Assembly: GCA_028707105.1 (NCBI GenBank) | Contig: JAQTUY010000090.1 | Span: 1 to 6,575 of the forward strand | Length of the DNA stretch: 6,575 nucleotides | Source of the DNA: Candidatus Omnitrophota bacterium | GTDB taxonomy: Bacteria > Omnitrophota > Koll11 > Gygaellales > JAQTUY01 | Reading direction: 5' to 3' | Part shown: positions 1-6,575 of the stretch, one piece after another | How the letters are laid out: each line of letters begins with the position of its first letter | Position numbering within the stretch: the stretch's first letter is position 1 | Translations under genes and position numbers: made by a program | Notes under the pieces: model-generated | What the model was told of the DNA's origin: nothing | What the model saw: the letters and a program-made list of their open reading frames with translations, nothing else | Database searches by the model: none

Positions 1-2174
1 TGCGCCTCCAGGACTACCAGGGTTATATCATCATACTGGGGATAGCTGCCCATAAAAGAATAGACCTCTTCCTTAATAGACTGCATAAGTTTGGCGGCAG
101 GCTCGCCTCCGTGCTTCTTAAAAGCATCTATAAGCCGCTCCAGGCCGAATTGGTCTTGCGCCTGGTTATGAGCCTCAGTCACACCGTCGGTATACAGCAG
201 GATCTTATCGTGAGGCTGCAGCTGGATCTGTTTTTCTTCCAGGAACTTGTCTATATCCAGGACCATCCCAAGCATAAAGCCACCGCTCATTATTGACTCC
301 ACGCAACCGGCAGCAGAACGGTAAATAAGGATATGCTCATGACCGGCCGAGGAGTAAGTCAAAGTCCTGGTCTTAGCCTGCCACATCAGGTATAACAAAG
401 TCATAAATTTATGCCCACCGATATGCTGGTTCAGGATCTGATTAGTCCTCAACAGTATCTTCTTAGGAGAGGGCTCATCCTGGGAAAGGGTGTGAATGGC
501 CGTCTTAGCCATTGCCATTAATAACCCGGCGGCAACACCCTTACCCGAAACGTCACCTATAACCACTGAAAGCTTATCCTTATCCGGCAGGCTGATAAAA
601 TCGTAGTAATCACCACCAATCTCCTTAGCCGGCTGCATCAGGCCCTGGACATTAAGCCCATTGATAATGGGAAGTTCCTGGGGAAGAAGGGCTATTTGAA
701 TCTCCCGGCCCAATTTCATCTCTTCGGCCAGCCTCTCTTTTTCAACAATATCTTCATGGTGTATGGCGTTATCAATAGTAATACCGATCTGACGGCCCAT
801 GCTCTCCAACAGTTCAACGTCTTTAATAGTGTAAACCTGGAGGCTCTCCTTTTTGCCGATACCCAGCACGGCGTTAACTTTACTTTCCATAATGACCGGG
901 ATCAAGATCTCGAGCGCGTTCTTATCAAAGTACTTTATCGCCTCTTCTTTAATGGGCGTATACCTGGGGTCGACCTCTACCTGCCCCCTCTCCACGGCCT
1001 TTTGATAAAGATTGATCCACTGGGCCAGGGAAGACTTATAAACAAGCGTTGTTTTTTCCTCCTTAGACCCGCCCACTAAATTTTCATACCCTATACTTCC
1101 TATTTCGATATAATCGGATTGCCCGGGCTGCTGGACGAGTATCAAACCGTTGCGGATATAAAGAACGTCCTTTATCTCCTTAAAGAGCCTGCCTGCCACG
1201 CGGTTAATATCAAGCTCGCTTCCTATCTTCTGCCCGATCTCCCCCAGGATCTGATAGTAATCGTATTTCTTCCTTCTGAAAAAGTGATCCACGCGAGGCT
1301 TCAGTTTCCCATAGTACCAGACAAAGAATATCAGCACACCGCTGGCAAAGGTAAGTTTGAATATCCGGTCCAGAGCGGAGATGCGCTCAAAAGAAAGCGT
1401 TACGGCAATGCCAATAGGCAGGATAACCACCAGAAGCGTCAGTACCCACAGCAGCGTCTTATGGGCAACGGTATCGATCTCCATTAAGCGGTAACGGATT
1501 ATCGCATAGGCTATGACCAGGGGATATAAACCGACAAAAATATTCCCGATAGGATATATGGGGACGTAGAACATCGGAAAAAAGTTAGTCGATGCCCCGC
1601 CTATCCCGACTATCATCCCGATCCAGGTATATTTTATCTGATCCCTCTTTAGCCCTGTTGCGTTCTTGAACGCGGCAAATGACAAATAAAGGCTATAAGC
1701 CATTAAAATGAAATATTCCAAAGTGAAGAATAACAGGAATATTATCCCGCCTTCGGGATAATTGCTAAAGTTAACTTTCGGAACAAGGGACCTGATAAAA
1801 TGCTGGGGATATATCAGGGCTGAGATAAAAATTGCCGCCGCGATCGGATAAGATATGAAAAGTATCTTCTTCTTTTCTTTGATCTGACCTGTAAGATATA
1901 GAGTAAAATGCAGGAATACCGCGGGGATTATAATCGCGAATAAGTTACCCCACCTGTTCCAGGCCAGGGAAGCTGAATAATTATCCGGCAAGGCGCTCCA
2001 CTTGTAATAACAAAAACTCCAGCACGCGGTCAGTAAGGAAAAAAGGGCCCAAAGCTTGTTGAGCATTAATTTTCTGTTCTTAATGTAGACGAATACGGCT
2101 ATAAGCACTGAGGTAATTGCCGTAAGCAGCGCCGTCCATACATATATCTTTACCGACAAGTCAACCTGCATCAT
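1..2174 (-). CDS. 7TM-GAF-SpoIIE-type PP2C phosphatase, paralogue B (3' end cut by window edge)
   Basis: Membrane-bound signalling phosphatase, 724 complete codons visible. It reads from ATG at 2174-2172 to the window edge, ending ...TLVVLEA plus a partial CA codon. The paralogue next to it ends VVLEAQ-stop, so probably only a Gln and the stop are missing. Residues about 8-215 hold several hydrophobic helices and end in AIIRYRLMEIDTV (224-236), a signature of the 7TM region of sensor histidine kinases. One or two more helices follow, then PRVDHFFRRKKYDY (about 292-305), a GAF-like domain (about 305-475, with GIGKKESLQVYTIKDVELL) and a charged helix with the REIQIALLP motif. The phosphatase domain keeps its metal-site aspartates: D522 (GGDYYDF), D541 (GDVSGKGV), D663 (TDGVTEA) and D715/D716 (YDDIT). 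The family acts on phospho-Ser/Thr of STAS-type partners; no partner is seen here. A second ATG follows at once, but the first has the better distance to GGAGG. It starts 1 nt after the preceding stop. Confidence 0.95.
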   Translation of the reverse strand, partial: MMQVDLSVKIYVWTALLTAITSVLIAVFVYIKNRKLMLNKLWALFSLLTACWSFCYYKWSALPDNYSASLAWNRWGNLFAIIIPAVFLHFTLYLTGQIKEKKKILFISYPIAAAIFISALIYPQHFIRSLVPKVNFSNYPEGGIIFLLFFTLEYFILMAYSLYLSFAAFKNATGLKRDQIKYTWIGMIVGIGGASTNFFPMFYVPIYPIGNIFVGLYPLVIAYAIIRYRLMEIDTVAHKTLLWVLTLLVVILPIGIAVTLSFERISALDRIFKLTFASGVLIFFVWYYGKLKPRVDHFFRRKKYDYYQILGEIGQKIGSELDINRVAGRLFKEIKDVLYIRNGLILVQQPGQSDYIEIGSIGYENLVGGSKEEKTTLVYKSSLAQWINLYQKAVERGQVEVDPRYTPIKEEAIKYFDKNALEILIPVIMESKVNAVLGIGKKESLQVYTIKDVELLESMGRQIGITIDNAIHHEDIVEKERLAEEMKLGREIQIALLPQELPIINGLNVQGLMQPAKEIGGDYYDFISLPDKDKLSVVIGDVSGKGVAAGLLMAMAKTAIHTLSQDEPSPKKILLRTNQILNQHIGGHKFMTLLYLMWQAKTRTLTYSSAGHEHILIYRSAAGCVESIMSGGFMLGMVLDIDKFLEEKQIQLQPHDKILLYTDGVTEAHNQAQDQFGLERLIDAFKKHGGEPAAKLMQSIKEEVYSFMGSYPQYDDITLVVLEA

Positions 2175-2175
2175 T

Positions 2176-4410
2176 CTACTGCGCCTCCAGCACTACCAGG
2201 GTTATATCGTCGTATTGAGGGTGATCGCCGATAAACTCATACACCTCATCCTTGACCGCCTGCATGAGCTCATTGGCCGATTTTGCGCTGTGTTTGGCGA
2301 AGACCTCTTTAAGCTTTTCCAGGCCAAACCTGCTCCCATCTTTATTTTCAGCTTCAGTTACGCCGTCGGTATAAAGCAGGATCTTATCATCAGGCTTCAC
2401 TTCGATCTGCGTTTCTTCCAAGTATGCTCCTATATCGGGTAACATCCCCAGCATAAATCCGCCGCTCATGATGGCCTCGACGAACGGAGCGGGGGCTCCG
2501 CCGGCAGCGACGGAGCTAGCTGCTCTGCATATAAGTATATGTTCGTGCCCGGCTGAGGAATAGAGAAAACTCTTACTTTGGGGCCTCCAGAGCAAATACA
2601 AAAGAGTCATGAACTTCTGGCCGCCGATGTGCTGATTTAATATCTGATTAGTCCTCAAGAGTATCTCTTTAGGAGAGACGCTCTCCTGGGAAAAGGCGTG
2701 CATCGCTGTTTTGGCCATCGCCATAAGGATACCGGCGGCAACCCCCTTGCCGGAGACATCGCCGATGATTACGGCAAGCTCGTCTTCCCGGCGAAGAGCG
2801 ATAAAATCATAGTAATCTCCACCGATCTCCTTGGCAGGCCGCATTAAACCCTGTATGCTCAAGCCCGCGACCAGAGGCGTAACCTGCGGAAGAAGCGCGG
2901 TCTGGATCTGCCTGCCCATCTTCATTTCTTCATCCATCCTCTCCTTCTCCAGCAGGTCTTTATAATGAAGCACATTAAATACGGTAACGCCTACCTCCTG
3001 GCCGAGCTTGCGTAATAATTCGATATCTTTGACGGTATAAGCCTGCAGGTTCTCTTTTTTGCCCAGGGCCAATAAAGCATGGACCTCATTTTCGAAGACC
3101 AACGGAACGATCAACTCAATATTCTGCGTCTCAAACCAGGCAAGCGCTTCATTCTTTATGGCCAGATACTGGGGATCGACCTCTATCTGTTCCTTCTCCA
3201 AAAGATCCTGGTGCCCGGTAAACCAACTCCCCATAGGATGATTAAGGCTTAACTCCCGCAGCCCCTCGGGAAGTTTTTTCCTTTCTTCATCGTTATACAC
3301 CTCTAATCCGGCATTCCGCCTTGTTTCAGCGGATACCTGGCCGCCTTTTTTGCCTATTACAAGATACTTCATTTCATTCCTGGCCAAAATATATAACAGG
3401 CTGTTACGCAGGTACATTATTTCACAGATCTCAGTCAGCAGATTCCGGGCCAGCTCTTCTATATTAATGCTGGTGGCGATCTTCTCCGCGACCTTGCCGA
3501 GAATAGTCTGATAATCGTATTTACGCCGCCTGAAGAAATGGTCGATCTTGGGTTGAAAATAGCGGTAATAACTTAAAAATACGTAGAAAGCCGCCAGGGC
3601 AAAGATAGTCAGCCATAAAGTGCTCATCTCCCTGATCCATTGGCGGGTGATCTTAAAAAGAATATAGGCCGGAATGATCAACCACAAAGAAGTGGTCATC
3701 CAGAGGATGGTTTTATGCACGACCGTATCTATTTCCATGAACCTGTACCGGATGATGGCGTAGCTGGTAAGGATTATGTATACCGGCACCAGGTATACTC
3801 CGTAGGGATAGACTTCAAAATTAAAACAAGGAAGGTAATTAGTCACTCCGCCGGCATAGCTGATGATCATGCCTGTTATGACATATTTAAGCTGGTCTTG
3901 TTTGGCCTTTGGAAGATACCGGTACTGTAAAATGGCTTCGATCATCGAAGCCAGGACCTGGATTATCCACATGGCCAAGAAGACATTCCAGACCGGATTG
4001 CTATCTACGATATAAAACCGGCCCAGCACATACCTTAAACCCTTCTCAGTGAAGAACCAGGGAGTAAGAAAATTCAAGAACAGAAAAATAAAACCATCGG
4101 CATAAAAGAAAGAGATCAGGAACCTGCGCTTGCGTTCCGTCCCCACGACAACGGTTATAAAATGGTAGTAGATAGTCGGTATGAAAATTATCCCGAGGTA
4201 GGCAAATCTCCACCACAAGTAAGATCGATGGATGTCGCTTATGGGGACTTCGGAAAAGAAGAGGCCGGAGGAATACAGTACAACGCATACGTTAAATAAT
4301 ATCCAAAGGAGGTTCTCTTTGTTTTTCCAGCCCTTGGCAAAAATAAAAAGGGCCATGGAAAACGCGGTTATAGTCATCAAAACAGCCGCTATTTTAAGAT
4401 GCGGTATCAC
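2176..4410 (-). CDS. 7TM-GAF-SpoIIE-type PP2C phosphatase, paralogue A
   Basis: Complete 744-residue membrane-bound PP2C phosphatase, paralogous to the next gene. The multi-pass N-terminal region (about 5-225) ends in AIIRYRFMEIDTV (218-230), typical of 7TM sensor regions. Further helices follow at about 235-282, then QPKIDHFFRRRKYDY (286-300), a GAF-like domain (about 303-485, with LGKKENLQAYTVKDIELL) and a linker helix leading to GRQIQTALLP (499-508). The SpoIIE/RsbU-type catalytic domain (about 510-742) keeps D532 (GGDYYDF), D551 (GDVSGKGV), D682 (TDGVTEA) and D734/D735 (YDDIT), so it should be active. Such enzymes dephosphorylate a STAS-domain or similar regulator in partner switching; the target here is unknown. 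Start: GTG at 4410-4408, 7 nt after AAGGAG; the first ATG is residue 12 and lacks this spacing. Odd: residues 632-643 (SSVAAGGAPAPF) form a G+C-rich segment about nine residues longer than in the paralogue, inserted between otherwise conserved blocks. Confidence 0.97.
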   Translation of the reverse strand: MIPHLKIAAVLMTITAFSMALFIFAKGWKNKENLLWILFNVCVVLYSSGLFFSEVPISDIHRSYLWWRFAYLGIIFIPTIYYHFITVVVGTERKRRFLISFFYADGFIFLFLNFLTPWFFTEKGLRYVLGRFYIVDSNPVWNVFLAMWIIQVLASMIEAILQYRYLPKAKQDQLKYVITGMIISYAGGVTNYLPCFNFEVYPYGVYLVPVYIILTSYAIIRYRFMEIDTVVHKTILWMTTSLWLIIPAYILFKITRQWIREMSTLWLTIFALAAFYVFLSYYRYFQPKIDHFFRRRKYDYQTILGKVAEKIATSINIEELARNLLTEICEIMYLRNSLLYILARNEMKYLVIGKKGGQVSAETRRNAGLEVYNDEERKKLPEGLRELSLNHPMGSWFTGHQDLLEKEQIEVDPQYLAIKNEALAWFETQNIELIVPLVFENEVHALLALGKKENLQAYTVKDIELLRKLGQEVGVTVFNVLHYKDLLEKERMDEEMKMGRQIQTALLPQVTPLVAGLSIQGLMRPAKEIGGDYYDFIALRREDELAVIIGDVSGKGVAAGILMAMAKTAMHAFSQESVSPKEILLRTNQILNQHIGGQKFMTLLYLLWRPQSKSFLYSSAGHEHILICRAASSVAAGGAPAPFVEAIMSGGFMLGMLPDIGAYLEETQIEVKPDDKILLYTDGVTEAENKDGSRFGLEKLKEVFAKHSAKSANELMQAVKDEVYEFIGDHPQYDDITLVVLEAQ
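2184..2188 (-). promoter_or_regulatory. Shine-Dalgarno of phosphatase paralogue B, inside the end of paralogue A
   Basis: GGAGG lies in the final Leu-Glu-Ala-Gln codons of paralogue A, 9 nt before the ATG at 2174. This supports that ATG over the next one (12 nt away) and suggests translational coupling. The same GGAGGCGCA string recurs at the very end of paralogue B, at the left edge of the window. Confidence 0.7.
2482..2517 (-). repeat. palindromic, G+C-rich in-frame insertion in phosphatase paralogue A
   Basis: This segment encodes residues 632-643 (SSVAAGGAPAPF), between HILICRAA and VEAIMSGG. The paralogue has only YRSAAGC between the equivalent HILI and VE blocks, so about 27 nt are extra. 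It contains a perfect 6-bp stem with a 4-nt loop, CGGAGC-GGGG-GCTCCG at 2485-2500 on the plus strand, and a second CGGAGC at 2511-2516. It is much richer in G+C than its surroundings. Whether it is an inserted element or ordinary loop variation is open. Confidence 0.45.
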
Positions 4411-4414
4411 CGGA

Positions 4415-6529
4415 TCACTCCTTGACGCTTAACAGCTTATCGATCGCCGTCAGGACATCTTCAACGCGTATCTTTCTCATACACTCTCTCGTGCGGCATT
4501 TGGGCTTATAACAGGGGCTGCAAAGCATATCGCTGGTTAAGACCATTCCGTTCTTTGAAGGGCATAAATGCCGGCGCAGGTCAGTGGGGCCGAATAAGGC
4601 TATAAAGGGCGTGCCGCTGGCGCAGGCAATATGTAACGGGGCCGAATCCGGGCTTATATACACATTGCATTTTTTAATAAGACAATGAAGCTGGTTTACC
4701 CCGGTCTTGCCGCAGGCGACAATGGGTTTTACGTTCTTTATCGCGTCCACCAGCGACTTTGCCTCAGGCAGATCCGCCTCGGTCCCGGTCAGGACAACGC
4801 GCATATCCCTGGCTGAAAGCGCCTCGCAAAGCTTGATGATCGACTCCCGCGGCCAGGCCTTAGTGGCCCATTTCCTGCTGGCGCAGATGTTGATCCCAAT
4901 AAGCTTCTGCTGACTGCTTATCCATTGGGATTTCAGGAATTCATCGATATAAGCCTCATCTTCTTTAGACGGCCACATCTCCAGGCGGTTATCCTTAAGT
5001 TCGATATTCAGGAGCTTTAGTACCCTGAATTGATGGGTGACCGGGTCAATAGGAGCCTTATCGTCCCTGATGCTGTGGTTAAGCAAAAATCCCAGCTTTC
5101 CGTTATTGTATCCGTAGCGGTTAAGGGAAAAGGTCAAGGCGGAAAGAAGGTGGCTGAAACGGTTATTCTGCAGGTCCAGCACGATATCGAATTTCTTCCT
5201 CCTTAATTGCCCGCCCAGGCGTAAGGCCGCGCGCAGGCCCTTGTCTTTCAAATCAAATATCTGCAGGTCGTCTATATAAGGACAGCGGTTGAACACCTCT
5301 TTAGAAGGCATGCTTGTAAGCAATGTGATCTTGTTGGAAGGAGCGCCTTCCCCCGATGAGCTGTTGAATTTACTCCTTATCGCTCTTAATGCCGCGCTGG
5401 AAAGAATAATATCCCCCAGGGAACTGAACTTGATGATCAGGATATTAAGATCTGAAACGGCCTCTTTATAAACATCCAGGGTGCGCTTGACCATAAGCTC
5501 GACATTAAATTTCTCCTGTACTTTCTTATAGGCATTCTCGGCTAATTGACGGCGAAGCTGCGGGTCTTTGATAAGCTTGATTATTGCCTCCGCCATCGCG
5601 GATGGGTCGCGCGGCGGGACCATGATCCCGGTTATGCCGTCATCAATAATATCTACTATCCCCCCTACTTTTGTCGCGATGACCGGCACGCCGCTGCCCT
5701 GGGCCTCGACTATTACCCTGCCGAACGCTTCCGGATAGATACTGGCGCAGGCCATCAGGTTAAGGCTGGCCATGACTGCCGGTATATCTTTCTGGGAACC
5801 CAGGAACTCGGTGCAATGGCCGAGCCCCAGCCTCCTGACCATTATCTCTATTTCTTCCTTATACGAAGCTTTGGAAGCGGAAGCTCCTCCCACTATCCAG
5901 ATCTTGACCTTAGGCACCGTCCTTATCACCTTAGCCATTGCCTGCAAAAAATAAATATGCCCTTTGATCGAAGTCAGCCTGCCGACTATGCCGATATGGA
6001 ATGTGTCGGATTTTTTCTTATCCGGGCTTACGTATTTGAATCTCTCCAGGTCCACGCTGCGCGGTATCAATCTTAATCTTTCATGGGGCGTGCCGAAATC
6101 TTCGGCCATATGCTGGGCAATGACATTGCTCGGCACGATCACGAATTTCCCCCAACCCATGACCTGACTGAAGAAGCGTTTGCGGTAATAACCATGGCAG
6201 GTGGTGACCATGGGACAGCCGGCTTTACGGCTGGCGAGGTAGGCGATCCATCCGGGGACGCGCGAACGCGCGTGCACGATATCAATATTCTCTTTCTTTA
6301 TGATAGCGGCGACCTGGGAAACCATTTTGATCATGATAAAAATAGATTTCTTATGCACCGGCAGCTGATAATGCCTCCCCCCCACAGCCTCCAGGTCCTT
6401 GACCATGCTTCCGCCGTTGGAAATAACCACGCAATTATGGCCCTGCCTTACCAGGTATTTAGCCAGGTCTACGGTGCCGGTCTCAACGCCGCCTACTTTA
6501 AGTTCGGGTAAAATCTGTAATATATTCAT
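4415..6529 (-). CDS. fused glycosyltransferase: GT4 domain + GT9 (heptosyltransferase-like) domain
   Basis: Two complete glycosyltransferases in one 704-residue chain, probably cytosolic and acting at the inner membrane in lipopolysaccharide-like glycan assembly. The GT4 half (1 to about 357) has GGVETGTVDLA (13-23), HARSR (86-90), GRLTSIKG (183-190) and the EX7E pair E267/E275 of retaining GT-B enzymes. The usual Gly of the IPxGVD motif is Ser158. The GT9 half (about 361-704) opens with NILIIKFSSLGDIILSSAALR, normally the N-terminus of a free-standing heptosyltransferase. It also has TKAWP (556-560), SPDSAPLHIACASGTP (626-641) followed by FGPTD, and a four-cysteine cluster C670/C673/C678/C683 of a kind seen in relatives. 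Each half has about normal family length and the reading frame is unbroken, so this is a true fusion. Residues 389-399 form an unusual Ser/Gly/Pro segment. The ATG start overlaps the upstream stop (ATGA) and has AAGAGG 5 nt before it. Sugar and acceptor cannot be deduced. Confidence 0.96.
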   Translation of the reverse strand: MNILQILPELKVGGVETGTVDLAKYLVRQGHNCVVISNGGSMVKDLEAVGGRHYQLPVHKKSIFIMIKMVSQVAAIIKKENIDIVHARSRVPGWIAYLASRKAGCPMVTTCHGYYRKRFFSQVMGWGKFVIVPSNVIAQHMAEDFGTPHERLRLIPRSVDLERFKYVSPDKKKSDTFHIGIVGRLTSIKGHIYFLQAMAKVIRTVPKVKIWIVGGASASKASYKEEIEIMVRRLGLGHCTEFLGSQKDIPAVMASLNLMACASIYPEAFGRVIVEAQGSGVPVIATKVGGIVDIIDDGITGIMVPPRDPSAMAEAIIKLIKDPQLRRQLAENAYKKVQEKFNVELMVKRTLDVYKEAVSDLNILIIKFSSLGDIILSSAALRAIRSKFNSSSGEGAPSNKITLLTSMPSKEVFNRCPYIDDLQIFDLKDKGLRAALRLGGQLRRKKFDIVLDLQNNRFSHLLSALTFSLNRYGYNNGKLGFLLNHSIRDDKAPIDPVTHQFRVLKLLNIELKDNRLEMWPSKEDEAYIDEFLKSQWISSQQKLIGINICASRKWATKAWPRESIIKLCEALSARDMRVVLTGTEADLPEAKSLVDAIKNVKPIVACGKTGVNQLHCLIKKCNVYISPDSAPLHIACASGTPFIALFGPTDLRRHLCPSKNGMVLTSDMLCSPCYKPKCRTRECMRKIRVEDVLTAIDKLLSVKE
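4418..4423 (-). promoter_or_regulatory. Shine-Dalgarno of phosphatase paralogue A, deciding its GTG start
   Basis: AAGGAG overlaps the last Lys-Glu codons of the glycosyltransferase gene, immediately before its TGA stop. It lies 7 nt before GTG at 4410. This placement is the main reason to accept the GTG start rather than the ATG at residue 12, and it couples the two genes. Confidence 0.75.
5333..5365 (-). repeat. palindromic in-frame Ser/Gly/Pro segment in the GT9 half of the fusion
   Basis: This segment encodes residues 389-399 (NSSSGEGAPSN), between LRAIRSKF and KITLL. GT9 proteins usually have only about three residues at this position, so roughly eight look extra; this is from memory of the family, not an alignment. 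It contains a perfect 6-bp stem with a 4-nt loop, GGAAGG-AGCG-CCTTCC at 5336-5351. On the coding strand the stem is preceded by AGCTC and TCG, as in the segment within phosphatase paralogue A. Confidence 0.4.
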
Positions 6530-6575
6530 CTTAACCTCTTTCTCAAAGCCTCCTTCACTACTTCTCTGTCATTCA
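6526..6575 (-). CDS. 3' end of unidentified upstream gene
   Basis: Only the last 15 codons are visible, reading NDREVVKEALRKRLR and then TGA at 6528-6526. The stop overlaps the ATG of the glycosyltransferase fusion in an ATGA arrangement, which is typical of translationally coupled operon genes. The basic, helical composition looks like a protein C-terminus. The other two frames on this strand contain stops close to the window edge, which supports this one. Nothing more can be said about function. By context it may be another surface-glycan gene, but that is a guess. Confidence 0.6.
   Translation of the reverse strand, partial: NDREVVKEALRKRLR
6535..6540 (-). promoter_or_regulatory. Shine-Dalgarno of the glycosyltransferase fusion
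   Basis: AAGAGG lies 5 nt before ATG at 6529, inside the last codons of the upstream gene. A stronger AAGGAGG at 6549-6555 is 19 nt from this ATG, which is too far, and no in-frame start lies closer to it. Confidence 0.6.

Noticed and set aside
111..1487. Several plus-strand open frames of 60-130 codons across the left third
   Set aside because: They lie opposite a phosphatase gene with intact domains and catalytic motifs, and their translations look like antisense shadows with no recognisable domain.
5871..5895. GGAAGC direct repeats encoding the GGASASKAS stretch, considered as a third copy of the palindromic segment
   Set aside because: It has no 6-4-6 hairpin like the other two, and the loop length matches what is usual for GT4 proteins at this place.
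6258..6273. Perfect 7-bp inverted repeat with 2-nt loop (ACGCGCG-AA-CGCGCGT)
   Set aside because: It falls on the conserved HARSR motif of the GT4 domain and arises from Ala/Arg codon use; no length change or regulatory context supports a separate function.
5546..6511. Plus-strand open frames of 176 and 142 codons opposite the GT4 domain
   Set aside because: They are antisense to a well-conserved enzyme domain and have no plausible protein features; long antisense frames are common opposite such genes.
6549..6555. Strong AAGGAGG as ribosome binding site for the glycosyltransferase gene
   Set aside because: It is 19 nt from the ATG and no in-frame start is closer; it is explained by the Lys-Glu-Ala codons of the upstream gene. 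The weaker AAGAGG is better placed.

Overview
The window is one continuous minus-strand gene cluster with no intergenic space to speak of. In transcription order (right to left) it holds the last 15 codons of an unidentified upstream gene; a 704-residue protein that fuses a GT4-type to a GT9-type (heptosyltransferase-like) glycosyltransferase; and two tandem paralogous membrane proteins. Each paralogue has a multi-pass 7TM-type sensor region, a GAF domain and a C-terminal SpoIIE/RsbU-type PP2C serine/threonine phosphatase domain. The last one runs off the left edge, apparently only a codon or two before its stop. Junctions are an ATGA overlap, a 4-nt gap and a 1-nt gap, and each Shine-Dalgarno lies inside or against the end of the preceding gene. 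A single translationally coupled operon is therefore likely, with its promoter upstream of the window and its terminator downstream.

The genes suggest a Gram-negative-type envelope, because GT9 enzymes of this kind normally build lipopolysaccharide core or related surface glycans. Moderate G+C, tight packing, a GT4-GT9 fusion and large 7TM-GAF-SpoIIE proteins fit an uncultivated lineage such as Omnitrophota (Candidatus Omnitrophica) or a neighbouring phylum. That is an inference from gene style and no marker gene is present to confirm it.

Functionally, the fusion enzyme probably adds sugars at the cytoplasmic face during surface-glycan assembly. The two phosphatases look like signalling outputs that respond to membrane or cytoplasmic cues. 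In known systems such phosphatases dephosphorylate a STAS-domain anti-sigma-factor antagonist or a similar partner, but no partner is encoded here. Both phosphatases keep the expected metal-binding aspartates. Their sensor halves have diverged much more than their catalytic halves, which suggests two inputs feeding one type of output.

The least expected signal is a pair of short, palindromic, in-frame Ser/Gly/Ala/Pro-coding segments in two unrelated genes. One is in the second phosphatase and is absent from its paralogue; the other is in the GT9 half of the fusion. They may be copies of a small palindromic element tolerated inside coding sequence, although the evidence from this window alone is thin. 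No RNA genes, CRISPR, insertion sequences, terminators or promoters could be supported, and no gene-free stretch exceeds a few bases.
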